From: JBMOGA01 sp049318625 | Lineage (GTDB): Bacteria > Pseudomonadota > Alphaproteobacteria > Rhizobiales > Hyphomicrobiaceae | DNA: 38,442 nt | Direction of reading: 5' to 3' | Assembly (NCBI GenBank): GCA_049318625.1 | Contig: JBMOGA010000035.1 | Coordinates: forward strand, 1-38,442 | In this document: one piece after another, positions 25,618-33,625 of the stretch | How positions within the stretch are numbered: position 1 is the first letter of the stretch | Layout: every line of letters starts with the position of its first letter | Notes under the pieces: model-generated | What the model saw: only the letters and a program-made list of their open reading frames with translations | What the model was told of the DNA's origin: nothing | Databases searched by the model: none | Program-made: the position numbers and the translations under genes

Positions 25618-25725
25618 CTAGTCGTCGAACGCGTGCGCCGTGACCAGCACGCCGACGATCAGGGTCATGACCGCGCAGGCGAACGTGACGAGTTCGGCCG
25701 CACCGGCATCGCTCAACAGGGACAA
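25618..25725 (-). CDS. Possible 35-residue single-pass membrane microprotein
   Basis: From TTG at 25725, with GGAG eight bases upstream, a frame encodes MSLLSDAGAAELVTFACAVM and continues through TLIVGVLVTAHAFDD to TAG at 25618. Residues about 11-32 form one clear membrane helix flanked by acidic residues, the pattern of genuine small membrane proteins. There is no homologue I recognise and the start is non-ATG, so this is tentative. Confidence 0.3.
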   Translation of the reverse strand: MSLLSDAGAAELVTFACAVMTLIVGVLVTAHAFDD

Positions 25726-25763
25726 CGCAATTACTCCGGAAACGCGCGACTGGCGATGAATGG

Positions 25764-25790
25764 CGGGTCGGGCGTGCCACGCCCGACCCG
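25764..25790. repeat. 13-bp perfect inverted repeat (strong hairpin)
   Basis: CGGGTCGGGCGTG at 25764-25776 and its exact complement at 25778-25790 are separated by one base. As RNA it would form a very stable GC-rich stem with a small loop. There is no U-tract on either strand, so it is not a standard intrinsic terminator. It could serve as a transcript-end or processing hairpin downstream of the amidohydrolase, or as a protein-binding site. Confidence 0.55.
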
Positions 25791-26089
25791 GAAACTCGCG
25801 CCTCGACGACGTTACGCTGTCACAGCGAGGCGTTCGGGATCACGCCGGCCAACGCAGGTACAAGGCCGCTGCGTGATCTCTTGAGACAACAACGCCGCCG
25901 CGCTCGGGCCTATTCTCGGCTGCCCCGTCTCCGTTGTGGATAACGTCGGCGGCGCACCCGGTGCCGGATCAGACGGTTCTGCGGCCGGGGACACATCACC
26001 CGCACGGCGCCGACCCTCGCCGTCCGCACTGCGGCCAACGGCGAGGGCTTCACGCTATACAGCGAACATCCGGAGCGGCGCGCCGGAGC
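25791..26089. other. Non-coding stretch downstream of the dehydratase gene
   Basis: About 300 bases with no convincing gene on either strand. Open frames here are short or are antisense extensions without family resemblance. No terminator with U-tract was found for either flanking transcript. Confidence 0.45.
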
Positions 26090-27946
26090 TCACCGCTCGG
26101 GCCGGTGGCGATTGCGCGGCACGAAGCCCGACAACGTCGCCGTTCGGGGATCGCGCACCCAAACCTCGCGATTGGGATGCAAACCGGCGCCGCGCGTCGC
26201 CGGAACCGCGGTCGCTCGCGCCCGATGCAAGAGCCGCGTATCCGCCAGACCGCATTTGGGATGCATCCCGCCGTTCGCCGCCACGACGCGCGCCCAGGCA
26301 TCCTTGCGGGCCTTGAGCTTGGACGCATCGTTGAGCACCGTGCAGTTGATCTCGTTGCTGGTGAGATCGACCACGATCTCGTCGCCGTCCTCCACGAACG
26401 CGATGGGACCGCCGAGCGCGGCCTCGGGACCGACGTGGCCGATCACGAGCCCCACCGACCCGCCGGAGAAGCGCGCATCCGTCATCAGCGCGATGGTAAT
26501 GCCCCGCTCCCGGCAGAGCGTGGTGATGCGCGACGTCGGATCGAGCATTTCCGGCATGCCCGGCGCCCCGCTCGGCCCCTCGTAGCGCACGATCACCATG
26601 TCGCGATCCTGGAACCGCTCCGGCGTCCGGTCGAGCGCATCGAGCAGGCCAGCCTCGCCGTCGAACACGCGCGCCGTGCCGCGGAACACGCCGTTTTCGA
26701 GACCCGTCTCGACGCCCGCAAGCTTCAGGATGGCCGAGAACTCCGGCGACAGGTTGCCGCCGAGGACGCGCAGCCCGCCGGTCGGCTTGTAGGGCTTCTC
26801 GACCGGATAGACGACCTTGCCGTCGGCCTTCGGCGTGCCGAGACGCTGGACCTGCGCGGCGAGCGTCTCGCCCGTGCAGGTGAGCACGTCGCCGTTGAGA
26901 AGGCCGGCCTCCAGCAACTCGCGCACGATGACCTGCACCCCGCCGACCGCGTCGATGTCGATCATCGAGTATTTGCCGTAGGGCCGCGCATCCGTCAGTA
27001 CCGGCACGACGTTCTGAGAGAGATGGTTGAACTCCTCCGGAGTCATCACGTCCTTCCAGAAGTCGCCGTATCCGGCGGCCCGGGCGATCTCGGGTGCATG
27101 CAGCACGACATTGGTCGAACCGCCGATCGCCATGGCGACGATCACCGCATTGCGGATCGAATCCCGCACCACGATGTCGCGCGGCTTGAGCCCCTTGGCC
27201 ATCAGGTTGGCGAGCAGGTCGACCAGCTCGCGCGGGAAGAGTTCGAGGCGCCGCGGATCATCCGACGGCGGCGCGACCATGTGCAACGGCTGCATGCCGA
27301 CGACGCCGATGAAGGTCTGCATCGTATTGTAGGTGAACATGCCGCCGCACGAGCCGATACCGGGGCAAGCGTGGCAGGCGATGTGATGGCGGTGCGCCGG
27401 GTCTTTGTGGCCCGCCACCTGATAGGCGCTGACGATGTCGAGGCTTTCACCGGTCGCTGGATCCTTGCCGGGATGGATCGGCCCGTCCGACATGATGATC
27501 GCCGGCTCGTTGTGCTCGAGCAGTGCGGCCAGCGCCCCGACCGGCGGCTTGTCGCAGGCGACCACGGCGATGGTGCCGGCAAGTCCCGTGGCGGACAGGT
27601 GCTCGCACAGCGCATCGTTGGTGACCTCGCGGCCGATCAGCGAGTAGCGCATCTCGCGTGTGCCGTTGCGGATGCCGTCCGAGGTCGCGATCGTGTATTC
27701 CGGCTGCACGAGGCGGAGCTTCAATTGCCCCGCACCGCTGCCGATCCGGCTCTTCAGCGCGGCGTGGATCGCATCGACCTTCGCCTGCACCCCGAGATAG
27801 CACTGACTGTCGCCCTTGGTCCCGACGACGCCGACGGACGGCTCGTGGATCAGCTCCGGGTCGGTGCCGAGCTCACGCGCGATGCCGATCGTCTGTGTGG
27901 ACCGGCCGGGATGGCGATCGATGAGCACTATGCTGTTCTTGGGCAC
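26090..27946 (-). CDS. IlvD/Edd family dehydratase (dihydroxy-acid or sugar-acid dehydratase)
   Basis: A 618-residue enzyme of the Fe-S dehydratase family that removes water from dihydroxy acids or aldonates. Cysteines in the three expected cluster positions are Cys49 (GDSQCYLG), Cys131 (VVACDKPPVGAL) and Cys200 (GIGSCGGMFTYNTMQ). C-terminal hallmarks are GGSTNVVLHAPEIARAAGYGDFW, VIVRYEGPSGAPGMPEML and MTDARFSGGSVGLVIGHVGPEAALGGPIAFVEDGDEI. The N-terminus and the CDKPPVGA variant differ from standard IlvD (CDKTTPA), so a catabolic dehydratase is more likely than the valine/isoleucine enzyme. GTG start at 27946 follows GGGAG at eight bases. It lies 247 bases behind a racemase-family gene on the same strand. 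Confidence 0.88.
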   Translation of the reverse strand: MPKNSIVLIDRHPGRSTQTIGIARELGTDPELIHEPSVGVVGTKGDSQCYLGVQAKVDAIHAALKSRIGSGAGQLKLRLVQPEYTIATSDGIRNGTREMRYSLIGREVTNDALCEHLSATGLAGTIAVVACDKPPVGALAALLEHNEPAIIMSDGPIHPGKDPATGESLDIVSAYQVAGHKDPAHRHHIACHACPGIGSCGGMFTYNTMQTFIGVVGMQPLHMVAPPSDDPRRLELFPRELVDLLANLMAKGLKPRDIVVRDSIRNAVIVAMAIGGSTNVVLHAPEIARAAGYGDFWKDVMTPEEFNHLSQNVVPVLTDARPYGKYSMIDIDAVGGVQVIVRELLEAGLLNGDVLTCTGETLAAQVQRLGTPKADGKVVYPVEKPYKPTGGLRVLGGNLSPEFSAILKLAGVETGLENGVFRGTARVFDGEAGLLDALDRTPERFQDRDMVIVRYEGPSGAPGMPEMLDPTSRITTLCRERGITIALMTDARFSGGSVGLVIGHVGPEAALGGPIAFVEDGDEIVVDLTSNEINCTVLNDASKLKARKDAWARVVAANGGMHPKCGLADTRLLHRARATAVPATRGAGLHPNREVWVRDPRTATLSGFVPRNRHRPER

Positions 27947-28193
27947 GGGGCGAACTCCCTCTCCTCTATGATGCGACGAAGCGGCCTATCGCTTAGCACA
28001 TGCGGCGCCGGTGGCCAGTCGGTTGCCCCGTGACATTCGCAACCCTCCCCCCAGCCAACCGGGGGCCGTGGTCCCGCATGGCGCTGCCGTCCGGTCGTCT
28101 TGCGCGAGCCGGGGGCGTTGCCTGGACGTGCCCGCATGCGGCCCGACAACCGCATCCCAACCACGCCTCGATCGACCGAAACAGCGGCCGAGA

Positions 28194-28913
28194 TCAAGCG
28201 GGAAGCACCACCGGTACGGGCGCCAGCGAGAACGCGATGCATGCCTTGGCAAGACTGGTGGTCGGGTCCAGCAGTGCGAGGGGGGATTGATCCTCCTGCA
28301 CGGCCAGGGGCAGCTCCGTGCAGGCGAGCAGAGCGGCATCGCAACCCGCCCGAGCCAGGACACCCAGAGCTTCGAGCGCATGCCTGCGCGCCTCGGACAT
28401 GGCATTGCGCTTCACGGCGGCGATAGCCGCCAAGACCTGCGCTTGCGTCGCATCGTCGGGAACGATCAGCTGCCGGCCCTCCGACGCCAGCACCTTTTGA
28501 TAGATCCCGGCCTTGAGCGTGCCGAGCGTGCCGAGCAGCGCGATCCGGCGCGGCATCACCGCAAGCCGCTCCAGGTCGCCCAGTGCCGCCGTCGCAATGT
28601 GCAGCATCGGAACACGAACCGACGCGGCGAGGGGCACGAACCAGGCATGCGCGGTATGGCAAGGCATCACGATGAGTTCCGCCCCCGCATCCGCAAGTCG
28701 CGTCGCTCCCGCCTGCAGAGCCGGCAGCGGGTCGTTTCGCCCTTCCAGGATGGCGCTGACCCGGTCCGGGATCTGCGGGATACTCTGAACGATCAACGGC
28801 ACGTGGTCCTGATCGCGTTGAGCGGGCGTGAGTTCGATGATCTTGCGCAGGAAATCGACGGTGGCCATCGGACCCATGCCGCCCAGGACTCCGATCATGC
28901 GAGGCGGCGCCAT
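28194..28913 (-). CDS. Aspartate/glutamate racemase family protein
   Basis: A 239-residue cofactor-independent racemase-fold protein. The N-terminal GVLGGMGPMATVDFLRKI is the aspartate racemase hallmark. The two catalytic cysteines are both present, Cys85 in MPCHTAHAW (usually MPCNTAH, so Asn is His here) and Cys198 in LLACTELPL. Family members interconvert D/L-Asp or Glu or act on related acids such as hydantoins and maleate. The Asn-to-His change suggests an unusual substrate. AGGACAGG upstream supports ATG 28913. Between the HTH regulator (54-base gap) and the dehydratase, it probably belongs to a catabolic unit served by the divergent ABC transporter. Confidence 0.9.
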   Translation of the reverse strand: MAPPRMIGVLGGMGPMATVDFLRKIIELTPAQRDQDHVPLIVQSIPQIPDRVSAILEGRNDPLPALQAGATRLADAGAELIVMPCHTAHAWFVPLAASVRVPMLHIATAALGDLERLAVMPRRIALLGTLGTLKAGIYQKVLASEGRQLIVPDDATQAQVLAAIAAVKRNAMSEARRHALEALGVLARAGCDAALLACTELPLAVQEDQSPLALLDPTTSLAKACIAFSLAPVPVVLPA

Positions 28914-28967
28914 CGAATACCTGTCCTCTCGGCCTTGTGCGGCATCAATCCCGTGACATCGTCGTCA

Positions 28968-29834
28968 TTAGAGCATTTCGGCCCGCGAAACCGCAAATGC
29001 CAACCCCTCCGGACGGTCGCACAGATAACTCCTGACCAGCGCCGGCACGGCCTCGCTCTCCGCGGGATGGAGACGGCAGCCGGCGATCGCTTTTCGCAGA
29101 TCGACGGTACGCCCGAGATAATGCAGCACGACGCGGCTGGCCGATGGCTGGTGGGCGTCGTTCCCCGAGACCCCCATCGTCAGGCCGGTGAGCGTCGTCA
29201 CCTTGTTCCGGTAGGTCGGGAAAAGAATGGTTTGTGAAAGCTCACTGAGCGTGATCGTCTCTTGATCGAGCATATGGACGCGGTCGCCCACGAGCAGGAC
29301 GAGACCTGCATATTTGAACACATCGGGCGGGCGGGCGAGGCCGGGAACGCTGAGACGCTCGATGCGCTTGTAGGCTGTCAGCGAACCGAAAGCGTGAATG
29401 GAGACCAGCGCCTGGAGTATGTGACCGGGAGCCGAGAACGACGTGTAGTATTGGTAGTAGTACCCGATCATCTTCGAGAGGCGGGCCTGCTGGCGCTGCG
29501 CGGCGCCGAGCAGGTCGAGCAGGAACGGCGGCACTTCGATGCCGTCCGCGCGATGCCGGGGCCGCAGGCGGAAAAGATCCGCGAACTGCTCTGGCGCCAA
29601 CAGCATCTCGTGCTCGTCGCAGCAGAAGTAGTCGCAAATCCGTCGAAGGTTGCGACGCGAGGGAAAGGCCTCGGCCGCCAGATACCTCATGAACTGCGCG
29701 CGGTTGATTCCGATTTTGCGGCAGACCTCGCTCACCGAGGCGTGGTGGCTGCAGGCGTACCTGAGATTGGCGGCCAGACTTGCCGAAAGATCGCCCGGCG
29801 AACGTGTCTCGATCTGTCGCGCTTTTCGCTGCAT
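28968..29834 (-). CDS. Helix-turn-helix transcriptional regulator
   Basis: A regulator of about 288 residues. An N-terminal XRE-like DNA-binding domain covers about 15-75 (DLSASLAANLRYACSHHASVSEVCRKIGINRAQFMRYLAAEAFPSRRNLRRICDYF). A long C-terminal region of unknown fold follows (VPPFLLDLLGAAQRQQARLSKMIGYYYQYYTSF ... SIHAFGSLTAYKRIERLSV ... AGLVLLVGDRVHML). Such two-part regulators recur in Rhizobiales next to amino-acid transport genes. The start is uncertain: ATG 29834 is given, while ATG 29879 or TTG 29927 would add 15 or 31 residues, and none has a good ribosome site. It is transcribed divergently from the ABC operon across a region with nested palindromes. Confidence 0.8.
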   Translation of the reverse strand: MQRKARQIETRSPGDLSASLAANLRYACSHHASVSEVCRKIGINRAQFMRYLAAEAFPSRRNLRRICDYFCCDEHEMLLAPEQFADLFRLRPRHRADGIEVPPFLLDLLGAAQRQQARLSKMIGYYYQYYTSFSAPGHILQALVSIHAFGSLTAYKRIERLSVPGLARPPDVFKYAGLVLLVGDRVHMLDQETITLSELSQTILFPTYRNKVTTLTGLTMGVSGNDAHQPSASRVVLHYLGRTVDLRKAIAGCRLHPAESEAVPALVRSYLCDRPEGLAFAVSRAEML

Positions 29835-29970
29835 ATCGCAACAGATAATGGCACTCTGCGTGATTGTTCGCAATAGCATGATGTGACACAGTTTAGCGGC
29901 CTGAACGGCTCGATCGCCGAACGGCAAAGAATGGGTGCCCAGCCAGAAAAATCGCTGCCTGATCCGACTT

Positions 29971-30014
29971 AGCTGGCCTTTTTCGCCCCAGCTCTCTGAG
30001 AGCCACGGCCAGCT
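29971..30014. promoter_or_regulatory. Nested inverted repeats in the divergent regulator/transporter promoter region
   Basis: Outer arms AGCTGGCC (29971-29978) and GGCCAGCT (30007-30014) enclose a second perfect palindrome GCTCTC-T-GAGAGC (29991-30003). The element sits between the HTH regulator (start about 29834) and the transporter operon (start 30118), where an operator would be expected. Binding by the regulator is inference. Confidence 0.45.
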
Positions 30015-30117
30015 GTGAGGGGGAAGCTGTTTCGGCCGGACGCCGAAGCCATGGCCGTCGGCTTCGACGGCAATGTGCGGCTACGAGACTGTGGCGCAAT
30101 GGAAGAAGGCGAATGAC

Positions 30118-31698
30118 ATGCGATCGATTATGAAGCTGATGGCCCTGGCGGCCCTGGCATCCGTGATGTGCGGCCCCTCATCCGCACAGACCCCGGGTGG
30201 CACACTGGTGCAGATCACCCAGCCGGAGCCTCCGAACCTGGCGCCCTACATTTCCACCTCCGGACCGATCGGTCAGGTGACGGCGAAGGTGTTCGACGGG
30301 CTTCTCGAGTACGACTTCAATCTCAAGCCGCAGCCCGGCCTGGCCGAGAGCTTCACCGTGGCGCCGGACGGCAAGACGGTGACCTTCAAGTTGCGGCGCG
30401 GTGTGGTGTTCCACGATGGCAAGCCGTTCACGTCGGCCGATGTCCAGTTCACCATCATGGAAGCGCTGAAGAAAAATCATCCGCGCGGCATCGCCACGTT
30501 CAAGGAAGTGACCGAGGTCGAAACGCCGGACGAGGCGACGGCCATCTTCAAGCTCGCCAACCCGGCGCCGTACATGTTGATGGCGCTGTCGGGTTACGAG
30601 AGCCCGATGCTGCCCAAGCACATCTATGGCGCTGGCGACATCAAGGCCCATCCCAACGCGAACAGTCCGATCGGCACCGGCCCCTTCAAGTTCGTCGAGT
30701 GGCGGCGCGGCGAGTTCGTGCGGCTCGACAAGAACCCGACATACTGGCGCCAGGGCCGCCCGTTCCTCGATCGCATCGTGGTGCGCTTCATCGCCGATGC
30801 CTCGACCCGCACCGCCGTGCTGGAGAAGGGCGAAGCCCACATCGCCGGCTTCGGCGCCGTCCCCTACAATGATGTGAAGAAACTCGCCGCACTTCCGTCG
30901 GTCGAAGTCACGACCAAGGGCTACGAGATGATCTCTCCGATCGTCGAGATGGTCGTCAACACCAAGAAGCCGCCGTTCGACAACGTCAAGGTCCGTCAGG
31001 CGATCAACTATGCCGTCGACCGTAAGTTCGTCATCGACAACGTCTGGTTCGGCTTCGGCAAGCCGGCCATGGGTCCGATCAGCTCGAATTTCGAGCCGGC
31101 TGGACTTTATGGCGCGGGCGTCGACTTCACGGTCGCCAACCGCGTCGAGATCGCGAACAAGCTGCTCGACGAAGCAGGGTTCCCGAAGAACGCGAACGGC
31201 ATCCGGTTCGAAATGGTGCACGACATCACGCCGTACGGCGAGGAATGGCAGCGCTTCGGCGAGGCGGTGCAGCAGGCTCTCGCCCAGGTCGGCATCAAGG
31301 CGACGTTGCGCTATGAGGATGTCGCGAAGTGGCTGAAGCGCGTCTATACCGACTACGACTTCGACGTGAGTTCGAACTTCCTCTACAATCTCGCCGATCC
31401 GGTTCTCGGCGTACACCGCGGCTTCCATTCCGACCGCATCAAGAAGGGCACCGTGTTCGTCAACGGCTCGCAGTGGTCGAGCCCTGAGACCGATGCTCTG
31501 ATGGACAAGGCGACGGTCGAAACCGACGCAGCCAAGCGTGGTGTGCTGTATCGCGACCTCGCCAAGAAGGTGACGGAAGCGAGCCCGGTGATCTACGTTC
31601 ACGAACTGACGTTCCCGACCATCGTCAACAAGCAGTTCAAGAACCTGATCGACACACCGCTCGGGATCTACGGCAACTACGCCAACGCCCACCGGTAA
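30118..31698 (+). CDS. Peptide/opine-type ABC transporter substrate-binding protein (SBP_bac_5)
   Basis: A 526-residue periplasmic binding protein of the DppA/OppA cluster. The signal peptide spans residues 1-23 (MRSIMKLMALAALASVMCGP, cleavage near SSAQT). Cys18 is not in a good lipobox, so it should be soluble. Family features are VFDGLLEYDFNLKPQPGLAESF, VTFKLRRGVVFHDGKPFTSADV, GTGPFKFVEW, DKNPTYWRQGRPFLDRIVVRF and VRQAINYAVDR. GAAGG before ATG 30118 sets the start. It heads a four-gene transporter operon divergent from an HTH regulator and near racemase and dehydratase genes, so an amino-acid derivative, opine or short peptide is the likely ligand. Confidence 0.93.
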   Translation: MRSIMKLMALAALASVMCGPSSAQTPGGTLVQITQPEPPNLAPYISTSGPIGQVTAKVFDGLLEYDFNLKPQPGLAESFTVAPDGKTVTFKLRRGVVFHDGKPFTSADVQFTIMEALKKNHPRGIATFKEVTEVETPDEATAIFKLANPAPYMLMALSGYESPMLPKHIYGAGDIKAHPNANSPIGTGPFKFVEWRRGEFVRLDKNPTYWRQGRPFLDRIVVRFIADASTRTAVLEKGEAHIAGFGAVPYNDVKKLAALPSVEVTTKGYEMISPIVEMVVNTKKPPFDNVKVRQAINYAVDRKFVIDNVWFGFGKPAMGPISSNFEPAGLYGAGVDFTVANRVEIANKLLDEAGFPKNANGIRFEMVHDITPYGEEWQRFGEAVQQALAQVGIKATLRYEDVAKWLKRVYTDYDFDVSSNFLYNLADPVLGVHRGFHSDRIKKGTVFVNGSQWSSPETDALMDKATVETDAAKRGVLYRDLAKKVTEASPVIYVHELTFPTIVNKQFKNLIDTPLGIYGNYANAHR

Positions 31699-31719
31699 CG
31701 CGTAACCGGTAGTGACAGG

Positions 31720-31742
31720 GCCGGCATCCACGAGGTGCCGGC
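31720..31742 (+). promoter_or_regulatory. Intercistronic hairpin after the binding-protein gene
   Basis: GCCGGCA (31720-31726) and TGCCGGC (31736-31742) form a seven-base-pair stem with a nine-base loop, 22 bases after the binding-protein stop and 64 bases before the first permease. No U-tract follows. Such hairpins commonly protect the binding-protein segment of ABC-transporter mRNAs and make it more abundant than the permease segment. That role here is inference. Confidence 0.45.
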
Positions 31743-31805
31743 TCTCGCTCTCTGCAAACGCACGGCAAGACACATCCGCGCGACAACACGTAAGGGGCTT
31801 CGGCA

Positions 31806-32789
31806 GTGGGCGCGACGACGCTTGGTAAGTATGTCCTCAGACGGCTGCTGCAGACGGTTCCGGTCGTGCTGGGCGTTGTCGTGCTGAACTTCCTGCTCCT
31901 CCAACTCGCCCCTGGCGATCTTGCGACCGTCTTGGCGGGCGAGGCCGGTGGCGCGCCCAAGGAATACATCGACCAGTTGCGCCAGCGCTTCGGCCAGGAC
32001 CAGCCCGTGCTGATCCAGCTCTTCTACTACCTGCGCAACCTTCTCGTTCTCGATCTCGGCTACTCGTTCCGCCAGAGCGCCCCGGTTCTCGATCTGCTGC
32101 TCGCCCGCCTGTGGCCGACGCTTCTGCTGATGGGGGCAACACTCGTCTTCTCGCTGGCGATCGGTGTCGCCATGGGCCTGCTCGCGGCCTTGTGGGTGCG
32201 GACCTGGAAGGATCATCTGATCTCGGTCGCGGCGATCATCTTCTACGCGACACCCCTGTTCTGGATCGGCCTGATGCTGATCCTGATCTTCTCGATCCGC
32301 CTCGATTGGTTCCCGACCTCGGGCATGGAGGATGTGGTCGCGTTTCACGAGGGCTTCGCGCGGGTCGCCGACATCGCCCGCCATCTGGTGCTGCCGACGA
32401 TCACGCTTTCGATGTTCTATCTGGCGCTCTACGCGAGACTGATGCGCGCCTCGATGCTCGAGCAGCGCGGCCTCGACTACGTCACGACCGCGCGGGCGAA
32501 GGGATTGAGCGAGCGGCAGATCATCACCCGCCATGTCTTCCGCAACGCCCTCCTGCCGGTCGTCACCATGGCGGGCATCCAGTTCGGCAGCCTGCTCGGC
32601 GGCTCGGTCGTGGTCGAGAGCGTGTTTGCCTGGCCGGGTCTCGGGCAGCTCGCCTACCAGTCTCTGTTCGCCCGCGATTTCAACCTGCTGCTCGGCATCT
32701 TCTTCATGTCGGCCTGCCTCGTCGTTCTCGTCAATCTGGTGGTCGACGTGATCTACGTGTTCCTCGACCCCAGAATCCGCATCGGTTGA
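31806..32789 (+). CDS. Peptide ABC transporter permease, DppB type
   Basis: A 327-residue inner-membrane permease with six predicted helices. The N-terminal TM0xD-type segment is present (YVLRRLLQTVPVVLGVVVLNFLLLQLAPGD), as is a large first periplasmic loop. The ATPase-contact EAA loop reads DYVTTARAKGLSERQIITRHVFRNALLPVVT. The C-terminus is FLDPRIRIG, as in DppB/GsiC-type permeases. The start is GTG 31806 preceded by AAGGGG. The second permease begins eight bases after the stop. Pairs with 32798-33625 to form the membrane channel. Confidence 0.94.
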   Translation: MGATTLGKYVLRRLLQTVPVVLGVVVLNFLLLQLAPGDLATVLAGEAGGAPKEYIDQLRQRFGQDQPVLIQLFYYLRNLLVLDLGYSFRQSAPVLDLLLARLWPTLLLMGATLVFSLAIGVAMGLLAALWVRTWKDHLISVAAIIFYATPLFWIGLMLILIFSIRLDWFPTSGMEDVVAFHEGFARVADIARHLVLPTITLSMFYLALYARLMRASMLEQRGLDYVTTARAKGLSERQIITRHVFRNALLPVVTMAGIQFGSLLGGSVVVESVFAWPGLGQLAYQSLFARDFNLLLGIFFMSACLVVLVNLVVDVIYVFLDPRIRIG

Positions 32790-32797
32790 GGCGCGCG

Positions 32798-33625
32798 ATG
32801 AAAACCTTCTGGCAGAGATTTCTCGGAAACCCGCGCGTCGCCATCGGCCTGTGCTGGCTCAGTCTCGTGGTGCTCGTTGCCTTGGGCGCCGACTTTCTCG
32901 CGCCGCGCGATCCGTTCGCGATCGTCGCGGCTCCCTTCAACCGCCCCGGCGGCGGGTTCCTGCTCGGCACGGACAGTCTCGGACGCGACGTGATGGCGGG
33001 CCTCATGCACGGGGCACGCACGACACTTTTGATCGCGGTGCTGTCGACACTGGCCGCCGTCGCCTTCGGTACGCTGGTCGGCGCAATCGCCGGCTACTAC
33101 GGCGGACTTGTCGACGACGTGCTGATGCGTACCACCGAGTTCTTTCAGACGATTCCGTCGTTCCTGTTCGCCATCGTGCTGATCGCGATTCTGTCGCCGT
33201 CGGCGATGAACCTCGTGATCGCCATTTCCGTGGTCAGTTGGCCACCCATCACGCGCGTGGTGCGCGCCGAGGTCCTGTCTATCAAGTCGCGCGAGTTCGT
33301 GCAGGCGGCCGTCGTCGCCGGCCAACGCGACAGCGCCATCCTGCTGACGCAGGTGCTGCCCAATACGCTCTCGCCGCTGATCGTCACCGGCTCGCTGCTG
33401 GTCGCGACAGCCATTCTCGTCGAGAGCGCGCTGTCGTTCCTCGGGCTCGGCGCGCCCAACCAGATGAGCTGGGGCTTCATGATCGGCGCCGGCCGGTCGT
33501 TCCTGCGCGATGCCTGGTGGCTGGTGACGGTGCCCGGGATCGCCATTCTGCTCACGGTGCTATCCATCAATCTTGTCGGTGAAGGGTTGAACGACGCGCT
33601 CAATCCGAGGCTGGCCGACCTATGA
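32798..33625 (+). CDS. Peptide ABC transporter permease, DppC type
   Basis: A 275-residue permease with an N-terminal helix (VAIGLCWLSLVVLVALGADFLAPRDPF), the GTDSLGRDVMAGLMHGART periplasmic motif typical of DppC/OppC proteins, and an EAA loop (REFVQAAVVAGQRDSAILLTQVLPNTLSPLIV). The C-terminal end is LLTVLSINLVGEGLNDALNPR. GAGG seven bases before ATG 32798 supports this start. The stop overlaps the start of the ATPase gene by four bases (ATGA at 33622-33625), so synthesis of the permease and ATPase is coupled. Confidence 0.94.
   Translation: MKTFWQRFLGNPRVAIGLCWLSLVVLVALGADFLAPRDPFAIVAAPFNRPGGGFLLGTDSLGRDVMAGLMHGARTTLLIAVLSTLAAVAFGTLVGAIAGYYGGLVDDVLMRTTEFFQTIPSFLFAIVLIAILSPSAMNLVIAISVVSWPPITRVVRAEVLSIKSREFVQAAVVAGQRDSAILLTQVLPNTLSPLIVTGSLLVATAILVESALSFLGLGAPNQMSWGFMIGAGRSFLRDAWWLVTVPGIAILLTVLSINLVGEGLNDALNPRLADL

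Noticed and set aside
25934..28033. A long plus-strand open frame opposite the IlvD/Edd gene
   Set aside because: The minus strand encodes a full dehydratase with its Fe-S cysteines; the plus-strand product is rich in Arg/His/Asp shadow sequence.
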